Shown here in pieces: positions 17,891 through 25,231 of a DNA stretch of 64,000 nt (positions are counted from its first letter, which is position 1; each line of letters opens with the position of its first letter). The notes below the pieces were generated by a model. It was not told the origin of the DNA. It saw only the letters and a program-made list of their open reading frames with translations, and ran no database searches. This stretch comes from Puia sp. GTDB taxonomy: Bacteria > Bacteroidota > Bacteroidia > Chitinophagales > Chitinophagaceae. The stretch lies in assembly GCA_031292515.1 (NCBI GenBank), contig JARLGZ010000030.1:62001-126000 (forward strand). The letters are read 5' to 3'. The position numbers and the translations under genes are program-made.

Positions 17891-19060
17891 ATGTTAAAAG
17901 GATCACCCAGAAAGCGCATCGCTTTATTTGGCTCCACCGGATCGATCGGCAAGCAGGCTTTGGAAGTCATCGATGCGAACCCCGCTCTTTTCAGTGTGGA
18001 GATACTTACGGCCCAGAACAATGACGATCTGCTGGTGCGGCAGGCCCGACATTACAAACCGGATATGGTGGTGATCGGGGATGAGCGGAAATACGCAAAG
18101 GTCAAGGAGGCGCTGGAGGCACTGCCTATCAAGGTCTTTTCGGGGGAAAAGGCGCTGGAGGAAGTGGCTGCCCTGGACAACTATGATATGATGCTGGCGG
18201 CGATCGTCGGGTTTGCGGGTCTTCGTCCCACCTTAAAGGCGGTGGAGAGTGGCAAGGCGATTGCGTTGGCCAATAAGGAGACGCTGGTCGTGGCAGGTGA
18301 TATCGTGATGCAGCGGGCCGTGGATAAAAAGGTGCCCATTATCCCGGTCGATTCGGAGCATTCGGCCATCTTTCAATGCCTGGTCGGGGAGAGCAGGAAC
18401 CCAATCGAAAAAGTGGTGCTGACGGCTTCCGGGGGCCCGTTTCTCGGTAAGAAACCCAATTTCCTGGTCAATGTGAAGCGGGATCATGCCTTGCAGCACC
18501 CGAACTGGACGATGGGCGCCAAGATCACGATCGACTCCGCCACCCTGATGAACAAGGGGCTCGAGATGATCGAGGCCAAGTGGCTCTTCAATCTGGAACC
18601 CGAACAGGTGCAGGTGGTAATCCATCCGCAGAGCATCATCCACAGCATGATCCGTTTCCAGGACGGCAGCATCAAGTCGCAGATGGGCTTGCCGGATATG
18701 AAGCTTCCCATCCAATATGCGCTGGGTTTCCCGCATCGGATCGCGAGTGATTTTCCGCGTTATGATTTCAAGAAGCCGGCGACCCTGACCTTCGAGGAGC
18801 CCGACACAAAGACTTTTCGCAACCTGGTGCTGGCAACGGATGCCCTTTTTAAAGGGGGGAATCTGCCCTGCGTGCTGAATGCGGCGAACGAGATCGCCGT
18901 GTTTGCATTCCTGCGTAACCGCATCGGGTTCCTGGATATGACGGACCTGATCGAACGCACGATGCAGCATGTCCCTTTTATCAAGACACCTACACTTGAA
19001 GAATATTTTGAAAGCGATGGGGAGGCCCGTAATTTTGCGGCTTCGCTGATAAAGCTTTAG
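17891..19060 (+). CDS. dxr: 1-deoxy-D-xylulose 5-phosphate reductoisomerase
   Basis: Dxr converts 1-deoxy-D-xylulose 5-phosphate to 2-C-methyl-D-erythritol 4-phosphate with NADPH, the committed step of the MEP isoprenoid pathway. The 389-residue length is standard. The NADPH loop is GSTGSIG at residues 14-20. ANKETLVVAG, the metal-binding region PVDSEHSAIFQCL, TASGGPF and ATLMNKGLEMIEAKWLF are all present. It is followed after 25 bp by rseP, so isoprenoid synthesis and envelope proteolysis may share a transcript. Confidence 0.97.
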   Translation: MLKGSPRKRIALFGSTGSIGKQALEVIDANPALFSVEILTAQNNDDLLVRQARHYKPDMVVIGDERKYAKVKEALEALPIKVFSGEKALEEVAALDNYDMMLAAIVGFAGLRPTLKAVESGKAIALANKETLVVAGDIVMQRAVDKKVPIIPVDSEHSAIFQCLVGESRNPIEKVVLTASGGPFLGKKPNFLVNVKRDHALQHPNWTMGAKITIDSATLMNKGLEMIEAKWLFNLEPEQVQVVIHPQSIIHSMIRFQDGSIKSQMGLPDMKLPIQYALGFPHRIASDFPRYDFKKPATLTFEEPDTKTFRNLVLATDALFKGGNLPCVLNAANEIAVFAFLRNRIGFLDMTDLIERTMQHVPFIKTPTLEEYFESDGEARNFAASLIKL

Positions 19061-19085
19061 ACATAAAAATTTAGAAATTTTCCTA

Positions 19086-20438
19086 ATGGTACTATTAGTA
19101 ATTAACTGGGCAAGCATCGGTATAAAAGCAACCCAACTGATCTTATCCCTCTCCATATTGATCGTGATGCACGAATTCGGTCATTTTCTTCCTGCCAAGC
19201 TGTTCGGATGCAGGATCGAAAAGTTCTTCCTGTTCTTCGATCCCTGGTTTGCGCTGGTGAAGAAGAAGGTAGGGGATACGGTATATGGCCTCGGCTGGCT
19301 TCCGCTGGGCGGCTATGTGAAGATCTCGGGGATGATCGACGAAAGCATGGATACGGCTCAGATGAACGAGCCTGCGCAGCCCTGGGAGTTCCGCAGCAAG
19401 CCGGCGTGGCAGCGGTTGATCGTGATGATCGGGGGGGTGACGGTGAATATCTTTCTGAGCTTTTTCATCTTCGCCATGATCCTTTGGAAGTGGGGCGAGG
19501 AGTACCTGCCGGCGAAGAATGTCAAGTATGGTATTTACGTGGATAGCATCGGTAGGAAGATCGGTCTGCAGAACGGCGATAAGATCCTCTCCTTAAATGG
19601 TAAGGAGGTCGATAATTTCGACAAGATCTCCAGTATGATCGTGCTCGAAGAAGCCAAGACGCTCGGCATCGAAAGAAATGGCCAGCTTATGGAGATCCCG
19701 ATTCCGACGGGCACCATCCGGGGTATATTGAAGAGAAAGGGCGATCCTGTAGCGATGGCTCAGTTCCCGCTGGTCGTCGACTCCGTGGATTTGAAATCCG
19801 CAAAATTCCAGTCCGGCAGCCTGCAAAAGGGCGACCAGATCATCGGGCTCAACGGGGTGCCCGTGAGTTCTTTTTACCAATTCAGCGAGCTGAAGGCTCC
19901 CCATAAAAAAGAGGTATTGGACCTTTCGGTTCTACGGGGCGCCGATACCCTGCATGTCCGTGCGCTTACCAACGAAAAGGCGCAGGTGGGTTTTATCCCG
20001 GTGTCCGAGACGAAGTTTCTCACCTATACAAAGAAAGAGTACGGTTTCTTCGAATCTTTCCCGGCCGGTGTCAAGAAAGGCTGGAATACGCTGGTGATGA
20101 ATGTCACCAACCTGAAGCTGATCTTCACCTCTCCGGAGGTAAAGGCCAGCGAGTCGGTAGGCAGTTTTATCACCATCGGAAACATGTTCGGAGATCAGTG
20201 GAACTGGGAGCATTTCTGGTCGATGACGGCGCTGCTCAGCGTGGTGCTGGCGTTTATGAATATCCTGCCGATACCCGCTCTCGACGGGGGGCATGTCCTG
20301 TTCATCATCTACGAGATGATCACCGGCCGCAAGCCCAGCGACAAATTCATGGAATATGCGCAGGTCGTAGGCATGGTGCTGATCTTTGCGCTGATGATCT
20401 ACGCGGTGGGTTTGGATGTGTTCAGGCTGTTTAAATAA
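19086..20438 (+). CDS. rseP: RIP metalloprotease RseP (site-2 protease)
   Basis: The 450-residue protein is a membrane zinc protease that cuts substrates within the bilayer, such as anti-sigma factors and signal peptide remnants. HEFGH at residues 29-33 in the first membrane segment supplies two zinc ligands and the catalytic Glu. The third ligand is in PIPALDGGH near the C-terminus. Two PDZ-like regions lie between them (around IDSIGRKIGLQNGDKILSLNG-type sequence near 150 and SLQKGDQIIGLNGVPVSS near 240). Other membrane segments are around 110-130 and in the last 90 residues. An anti-sigma factor is not encoded nearby. Confidence 0.95.
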   Translation: MVLLVINWASIGIKATQLILSLSILIVMHEFGHFLPAKLFGCRIEKFFLFFDPWFALVKKKVGDTVYGLGWLPLGGYVKISGMIDESMDTAQMNEPAQPWEFRSKPAWQRLIVMIGGVTVNIFLSFFIFAMILWKWGEEYLPAKNVKYGIYVDSIGRKIGLQNGDKILSLNGKEVDNFDKISSMIVLEEAKTLGIERNGQLMEIPIPTGTIRGILKRKGDPVAMAQFPLVVDSVDLKSAKFQSGSLQKGDQIIGLNGVPVSSFYQFSELKAPHKKEVLDLSVLRGADTLHVRALTNEKAQVGFIPVSETKFLTYTKKEYGFFESFPAGVKKGWNTLVMNVTNLKLIFTSPEVKASESVGSFITIGNMFGDQWNWEHFWSMTALLSVVLAFMNILPIPALDGGHVLFIIYEMITGRKPSDKFMEYAQVVGMVLIFALMIYAVGLDVFRLFK

Positions 20439-20447
20439 AATTTTTCG

Positions 20448-20455
20448 TATATTTG
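20448..20455 (+). promoter_or_regulatory. -7 box of the tmRNA promoter
   Basis: TATATTTG fits TAnnTTTG and lies about 65 bp before the mature tmRNA 5' end, which leaves a leader of roughly 58 nt to be trimmed. I could not assign a convincing -33 box. Confidence 0.5.
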
Positions 20456-20519
20456 CAGGCTGTTCCGGAGTCGGCATCCGCTTTGGGTGTCCGGTTCGGC
20501 CCGGTTTTCCCGGTTTTTT

Positions 20520-20889
20520 GGGGGTGCCCGGTTTTGACAGCATAGATCTTTGAAGGTGTAAGCATGCAGTGCATTGGGTAAGCGGCACTTTAATCCCGAC
20601 TACCTAAACTTCAAATGGCAATACTCAGTATGCCATGGCTGCCTAATCAGTGATTAGATAGTCATTAGGGCCGCAGAGCAGGTTCGCCTGTTACCAAGTT
20701 CTGCCGCCGACTCAAAACAAATACAGGATGCTGCGACGGAAGGCTGTGACCGTCGCTTAAGACCATCCAGCTAAGGAGACGATCGGTGTGCCAGGTTCCT
20801 GTCGTCTCCCGACAACCAATGCCGGGATAAGCATGTAGAAAGCTTTCGGCGATTATGTTTGGACAGGGGTTCGATTCCCCTCACCTCCA
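20520..20889 (+). ncRNA. ssrA: Transfer-messenger RNA
   Basis: tmRNA rescues stalled ribosomes and tags the unfinished protein. The acceptor stem pairs GGGGGTG (20520-20526) with CACCTCC (20882-20888), and the T-arm GGGGTTCGATTCCCC lies just before. The CCA end is not encoded. The tag frame begins at the resume codon GGC at 20617 and reads GNTQYAMAA before TAA at 20644-20646, so the tag should be (A)GNTQYAMAA. The ending YAMAA follows the pattern of Bacteroidota tags and supplies the hydrophobic end recognised by ClpXP-type proteases. The 370-nt length is typical. Confidence 0.95.
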
Positions 20890-21084
20890 CAGCAAGAATG
20901 AGTAGTGCCTCCGCCAACAGCGGGGGCATTTTTATTTCTGGGTAGCGAGGCAGACTTGTTTGCCGGAGCAGACAGGAAATTAAAATACCGCACATAGTGC
21001 GGCACTATTCAGTGTTGTTGTCGGCCCCCGCCGGGAACACCGAGTACGGCCGGAGGACGGCGGAGGTAATCCCCTCACCTCCAC
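20876..21084. repeat. 15-bp direct repeat duplicating the tmRNA 3' end
   Basis: TCCCCTCACCTCCAC is the 3' end of tmRNA (20876-20890) and recurs exactly at 21070-21084. The 179 bp between the copies hold a terminator (20906-20935) and no real gene. tmRNA 3' ends are well-known integration sites, so the pair looks like the two ends of a small or mostly deleted insertion. Confidence 0.6.
20906..20935 (+). terminator. Terminator immediately after tmRNA
   Basis: TGCCTCCGC (20906-20914) pairs with GCGGGGGCA (20920-20928), 9 bp with a 5-nt loop, followed by TTTTTATTT. Confidence 0.85.
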
Positions 21085-21093
21085 TAAAATTTA

Positions 21094-21129
21094 AGCCCTG
21101 CAAATCAATGGTTTGCGGGGCTTTTTTTA
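21094..21129 (+). terminator. Second terminator, downstream of the duplicated tmRNA end
   Basis: AGCCCTGCAAA (21094-21104) pairs with TTTGCGGGGCT (21112-21122), an 11-bp stem, followed by TTTTTTTATT. It may be the original tmRNA terminator, displaced by the insertion. Confidence 0.8.
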
Positions 21130-21392
21130 TTGTATCTTACAGTTGGTAAGCTCATTAAATTATTACTCCTGCCTTTTCAGGCTTATTATCTCGCCTTCCA
21201 GCCATTCATTCCCTCTTGGTCTCGCCATTATACCAAGCTTGGAACCATTCTCAAAATTGTGAAGCCAATAGATTTTGACGGGCATAGGAAAATAGTTTGG
21301 ATCTTAGACGACAGGATCTATTTTTTATACCATTCAATCTTTCGCCCTTCTGGATCTGCTATGACGGCCATTTCGCTCCATTCTGTCGTTGA

Positions 21393-22826
21393 CTATTTGA
21401 AGAGAACATCCATTGTCAAGCTTTTTTTGACCAAGCTATCTGAGTGGCTGTTTTCTTTAACTCCGTAAGTAGTAATTAAAGTAAGGAACAGGGTTTTTCG
21501 GGTTTTTACCTTTTCCTGGAAAACATCTAGTTTTTGCTGTAGGTCGCCGGCATAAGATTTACTGATAGTTAACTCACCCGTATAGAATTTTAACTCGCAT
21601 ACGTTAATGCTATTATCCTCCCGGTCGATCAGCAGATCAATCTGAGCGCCATCCTCTTTTGAACCTTTGGGAGGAACATATCGCCAGCTTGCTTCTTTTG
21701 TCAATTTTTCCATAAGCCCGAGGCCACTTTTAATTTGATTGATATGCTTTAAGCAGACTGCTTCAAATGCCATTTCGCTCCATATTTTGTAAGACGCACC
21801 CTCACTCAGCCTGGCCCAACTCATTGTGTCATTGGCCTTGTCCATAAATTTCAGATAAAACAATGAAAACTCGTCAATCAAACGATAGACGGCGTCTTTG
21901 GTTTCTTTATCATATGGCTTATATGATTTAATGAAGCCGGATTGTTCTAACTCGTCTAGCATCAGCGTCGTACGACCACCTGAGCTGAGTCCGCCATTTT
22001 CAATGATTTTCTGCCGGGTCAATCCTTTGGGAGTAGCAGCAAGAGCTCGAACTACCTTTAGGTGATTATCTGCCATCTCAAAAAGTGAATTATACAGATT
22101 ATTGAATTCTCCATTTAATAAACCATTTTTTGTGAAGCAGATTCTTTCGATTGCTTGTGGAGCACTATCACCCTTTCTGACATTATTCAAGTATTGAGGA
22201 ATACCACCGAGTGCCATGTAAAGCTGCAGTATCTGGTATCGGTCCAAATTGCTTCCTTTACTTTTCAGGTATGTTTCGGTTTCTGACAGCGTAAATGGCA
22301 ATAGCCTTATTTTTTGCGTTATCCGGTGGTGCAAGCCTCCTCTGTTATTTACAATTTTGCGAATCATCCAGGATGCGGCTGAACCGCATATAACAAGCAA
22401 CAAGTGAGCCTGCCGGCTCGCCCATGAGTTCCAGAAATGTTTAAACGCTGAAAGAAATCCGGACTTTCGGCTATCAAGCCAAGGGAATTCATCCAGGAAT
22501 ACTACTAGTTTTTTTCGTCTGGGCAGCTTATCCAAGAACTGTTCAAGTGCGTGAAATGCATCTATCCAGGAATTCGGAGGAGTTATAGACAAGGCAGATC
22601 CTGTTGCTCTTTGTAAGGACCTGCTAAATTGCAGTAGTTGCTCCTTCAACGATCCTCCATACATTCCTGTTAGTTCAAATACCAGTCTGTCGGCATAAAA
22701 ATTCCGTATCAGAAAAGTTTTGCCGACTCTGCGTCTCCCATAAACTGCAATCAGGCCAGCATCCTTTGTTTTCAAGGTGTCTTCCAGAATTATTATCTCC
22801 TCTTTTCTTCCGATAATAGGTTCCAT
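21393..22826 (-). CDS. AAA-type ATPase with DUF234-like C-terminal nuclease-like domain
   Basis: The 477-residue protein starts MEPIIGRKEEIIILEDTLKT. AVYGRRRVGKTFLIRNF is a Walker A loop and KLVVFLDEFPWL a Walker B motif, with CGSAASWM as sensor 1. A winged-helix region follows (about 280-345). The last 120 residues contain IDLLIDREDNSINVCELKFY, a D-x(n)-ExK nuclease-like core. This is the architecture of the archaeal-type ATPases with DUF234, often found in accessory regions; their function is not established. The start is set at 22826, because the frame upstream to 22988 runs through the iterated repeats at 22857-22945. After the TAG stop the same frame stays open for 24 more codons to 21318. 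The base composition is AT-richer than the flanks. Confidence 0.8.
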   Translation of the reverse strand: MEPIIGRKEEIIILEDTLKTKDAGLIAVYGRRRVGKTFLIRNFYADRLVFELTGMYGGSLKEQLLQFSRSLQRATGSALSITPPNSWIDAFHALEQFLDKLPRRKKLVVFLDEFPWLDSRKSGFLSAFKHFWNSWASRQAHLLLVICGSAASWMIRKIVNNRGGLHHRITQKIRLLPFTLSETETYLKSKGSNLDRYQILQLYMALGGIPQYLNNVRKGDSAPQAIERICFTKNGLLNGEFNNLYNSLFEMADNHLKVVRALAATPKGLTRQKIIENGGLSSGGRTTLMLDELEQSGFIKSYKPYDKETKDAVYRLIDEFSLFYLKFMDKANDTMSWARLSEGASYKIWSEMAFEAVCLKHINQIKSGLGLMEKLTKEASWRYVPPKGSKEDGAQIDLLIDREDNSINVCELKFYTGELTISKSYAGDLQQKLDVFQEKVKTRKTLFLTLITTYGVKENSHSDSLVKKSLTMDVLFK

Positions 22827-22856
22827 AAAGGCGTAATAAGGCGTAAAGGTAGACTT

Positions 22857-22945
22857 TTGGCCGGATATAATGCTAGTATAAGTGGCCAAATATGTAATTG
22901 AAATGAGGATTTGGCCGCTTATAAGTTGGTCATAAGTGGCCAAAT
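22857..22945. repeat. Iterated 14-bp elements just upstream of the ATPase start
   Basis: ATAAGTGGCCAAAT occurs at 22878-22891 and 22932-22945, in inverted near-identical form ATTTGGCCGCTTAT at 22909-22922, and as a partial inverted copy TTTTGGCCGGATAT at about 22855-22868. The array ends about 30 bp from the ATPase start codon, a position suited to an operator, but it may also mark a mobile-element end. Confidence 0.65.
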
Positions 22946-23069
22946 GTGCCTCGATAAGCAGTGCAATAAGGGACTGGCCAATACTCAAAAATGGTCTCGC
23001 TATATTTTCTGGTGGGAAAAGAGCGACTTGATTTATGAGGGTATTTTATTATTACTTATAATTGATCAG

Positions 23070-23228
23070 TCAGGATAAACCAGGTTCCTCCAGTTCTCCC
23101 TCCGCATAGATATTTTTGATGTGCGTACCAATGGTGTCAGAATCTTTTTCAAACAGATCTGCGATGAGCTTTTGCGGACGCCCTTCTAACTCGTTGTAAA
23201 TAACGATTTTACCTTTCCCTTCAGTCAT
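23070..23228 (-). pseudogene. Remnant of a RhuM-family gene (52 codons)
   Basis: The frame from the ATG at 23228 reads MTEGKGKIVIYNELEGRPQK and then LIADLFEKDSDTIGTHIKNI, followed by YAEGELEE, before TGA at 23070. RhuM proteins begin with a segment of the form IVLYQ...W-TQ-QMA-LF---...V--HI-NI--EGEL; here the W-TQ block is missing and the protein ends soon after EGEL, whereas complete RhuM proteins exceed 300 residues. I read it as an internally deleted and truncated remnant, though a short expressed helix-turn-helix protein cannot be excluded. RhuM genes are frequent near restriction-modification and other defence genes. Confidence 0.6.
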
Positions 23229-23253
23229 ATTGTAAGTATTTGATAGTCAGCTA

Positions 23254-23385
23254 TTTTGAACTACCGTGTTTTTTACGGTAGTTCAAAACCGTTGAATTTT
23301 AATGGTTTGCGAAAAGATTCTGTTTATCCTTATATTATTGATAATCAAGTGGTTTCAACTACCGCATTTTTCCCGGTAGTTCAAA
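23254..23385. repeat. Two related palindromes upstream of the RhuM remnant
   Basis: TTTTGAACTACCGT (23254-23267) pairs perfectly with ACGGTAGTTCAAAA (23275-23288) across a T-rich 7-nt loop. A second copy at 23353-23385 pairs AACTACCG with CGGTAGTT, also with a T-rich loop. They share the core AACTACCG. The remaining sequence to 23624 holds no credible gene. Confidence 0.7.
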
Positions 23386-23555
23386 TTTCGCTATGCTAAT
23401 CTAGGAAAGCCTAATTCAACGGTGCCTGTATATTCTTGAAGCCATCATTTTAATAACCGACCCACCAAGATTTCAACCGAATGATCAAAAATGAAAAATG
23501 CAACAAGGCGTTCTAGAAAATGGTTGCCGCCTTAATGGAAATAAAGCACAGAAAG

Positions 23556-23580
23556 TCAATGGTTTACAGGGGTTTTTTTT
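23556..23580. repeat. Degenerate copy of the tmRNA-side terminator sequence
   Basis: TCAATGGTTTACAGGGGTTT followed by more T residues resembles TCAATGGTTTGCGGGGCTTT at 21105-21124, with three or four differences. The two copies flank the ATPase and the RhuM remnant, so they may be the ends of a 2.45-kb insertion next to tmRNA. Confidence 0.45.
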
Positions 23581-23624
23581 GTTCATCGCAAGTCGGGTGT
23601 CTTTAAATTAAGTAACTTCAATTA

Positions 23625-23969
23625 GTGATTTTTACTTATCTAATTGCTACTGTTTGGGTGATCAATGGCCTTGTTTGTAAGGTCTTTAACCTGGTGCCCA
23701 GGCATAGGGCAATCGTGGCTCGCATCTTAGGCCAGCGGCATGCCAGAGGGCGCACAATCCTCATCGGATTGCTGGAGATGGCAATGGCAGTCTGGATCGT
23801 TAGCGGGATCGAACCGGCCCTTTGCACCTGGACACAAATAGGTCTGGTGCTTTGCATGAACATTATTGAATTTCTTCTGGCGCCGGATCTTCTCCTATGG
23901 GGTCGTTGGAATGCTCTTTTTGCCTTCCTGTTCGTATTTTTAATTAATTACCATGCTTTCTTTTCTTAA
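23625..23969 (+). CDS. Small DoxX-like membrane protein
   Basis: The 114-residue protein has about four hydrophobic segments (residues 1-22, 42-60, 66-86 and 92-112) and the look of the DoxX-like family, whose members are often paired with DUF2071 genes in this phylum. The conserved start FTYLIATVWVINGLVCKVF and the central RILGQRHARG are visible. The start is GTG at 23625; no earlier start exists in frame. Its end overlaps the next gene by 17 bp, which suggests translational coupling. The function is unknown. Confidence 0.65.
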   Translation: MIFTYLIATVWVINGLVCKVFNLVPRHRAIVARILGQRHARGRTILIGLLEMAMAVWIVSGIEPALCTWTQIGLVLCMNIIEFLLAPDLLLWGRWNALFAFLFVFLINYHAFFS

Positions 23970-24501
23970 GAACCATCCATTCGCAGTAGAGGCTTTCCTT
24001 GATCGATCTTTGGTCTTGACTTTTGCGGCTCCAAAAGAAGCGTTGGAAGGATTGATTCCGCCCTGTTTGAGATTAGACACTTTCGAGGAACGTTGGGGTT
24101 TCCTCGCCCTGGCTATGGTACAGACGTCGGGGCTACGACCTAAGGGCTTTCCCCCATTCTTAGGCTCAGACTTCTTTCTGACAGGATACCGCATCTTTAC
24201 ACGTTTTACGACCGAAAAGGGACGGAATCTCAGGGGACTATATATTCTTCAGTCTGAGACTGACAAAAGGCGAATGGAGTTTTTGGGAAATGTTTTTACG
24301 CATTACCGGTACGCTTTTAGCGATATCAGACACAGTGAAAATATAATTCAGTCAACGCGATCTGGTTTGGTGATAGAGACAATGGATGGCGATATATTGC
24401 CCGAGGGCTCGCCTTGCCACGACTGGAAAAACGCACGGAAGTTTGCGGGACCGCTGCCCTTCACCTTTACTTACCTACCCAAACTACCCATAGTTAGATA
24501 A
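23953..24501 (+). CDS. DUF2071 family protein, probably shortened at the C-terminus
   Basis: The 182-residue product contains the DUF2071 (YqjF-like) pattern: LPPCL-type IPPCLRLDTFEERWGFLALAMV, GSDFFLTGYRIFTRFTTEKGRNLRGLYIL, and the closing GPLPFTFTY. Members I recall are about 230-250 residues and continue past FTFTY with a conserved segment that is absent here; the frame instead stops at 24501 after KLPIVR. I could not find the missing part in another frame downstream. It overlaps the DoxX-like gene. The function is unknown. Confidence 0.6.
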   Translation: MLSFLKNHPFAVEAFLDRSLVLTFAAPKEALEGLIPPCLRLDTFEERWGFLALAMVQTSGLRPKGFPPFLGSDFFLTGYRIFTRFTTEKGRNLRGLYILQSETDKRRMEFLGNVFTHYRYAFSDIRHSENIIQSTRSGLVIETMDGDILPEGSPCHDWKNARKFAGPLPFTFTYLPKLPIVR

Positions 24502-24605
24502 AAATTCCTGGGTCTTGTTGATGAGATGATTGCTAATACTTTTTTGAGCCAATTCATAGGATTGACATCATGGAGTTGTATTGCTGCATCTTTACAGCTA
24601 ATTAA

Positions 24606-25070
24606 TTACTGGCCGATACGTGGTAACTCCGCCGGTCCTTTGGCAACAATATATCCAGCCAGTTGTATCTCCTCGCCAGTCTTCAACCAGGTGAACATTT
24701 CTGTAAGAACCGCTTTATCGAATTGCGAATTGTATATTACGCGAATTTGAACAGGAGAGCCACCAACTACGTTTACCCGCTTATCTATTATACCCTTAAA
24801 TTTTCCACATTGTTGATGACCATTATTCAAAAACGTAAGAAAGTCCTTCTTGCTGACAGCTTGCTGAAGCCCCGGAGCTGCCTGATTCCAGATCGAGTCA
24901 TAATCCTCCGAATTAAACCGGCCATGAAATTTCTTAATTTCCTGTTCAGTCAATTGTTTATCCTCAGCAATATATTCAGCCTTGACATTCAATCTGCAAG
25001 ATTCAACCAATAATAGCAGACATGATATAAAAGCCGTCGTAGAAATATACTTTACACGTTTTGAATTCAT
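24606..25070 (-). CDS. Small lipoprotein, DUF3887/DUF4019-like
   Basis: The 154-residue protein starts with a lipoprotein signal: hydrophobic FISCLLLLVES followed by Cys25, so it should be anchored in the envelope. The mature part has a helix with FHGRFNSEDYDSIWNQAAPGLQQ and then a small alpha-beta body ending in GEEIQLAGYIVAKGP. This resembles the NTF2-like DUF3887/DUF4019 proteins found in many Bacteroidota. No enzymatic motif is visible. It stands alone between a plus-strand pair and the GH2 gene. Confidence 0.6.
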   Translation of the reverse strand: MNSKRVKYISTTAFISCLLLLVESCRLNVKAEYIAEDKQLTEQEIKKFHGRFNSEDYDSIWNQAAPGLQQAVSKKDFLTFLNNGHQQCGKFKGIIDKRVNVVGGSPVQIRVIYNSQFDKAVLTEMFTWLKTGEEIQLAGYIVAKGPAELPRIGQ

Positions 25071-25231
25071 TAAATTATTTCTTCATTTGGTTTATTCCTG
25101 CATCCAATAAACAAGGTAAATAAAAAAATCATTAGTGGCTGTTTATTGCATCTTCGAGGATAAGTTCGGGCACTTACGAACTAATGATTTGGCTTAGTTG
25201 GTAAATAAGGTGTTCGATTGTTCGACAATTT

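Noticed and set aside
20771-20995. Open frame over the tmRNA 3' end with VEVRGIEPLS
   Set aside because: This peptide is the well-known artefact of translating the antisense strand of a tRNA/tmRNA T-arm.
21130-21468. 112-codon plus-strand frame after the second tmRNA terminator
   Set aside because: It overlaps the ATPase 3' end, has no family pattern and consists mostly of hydrophobic residues from AT-rich sequence.
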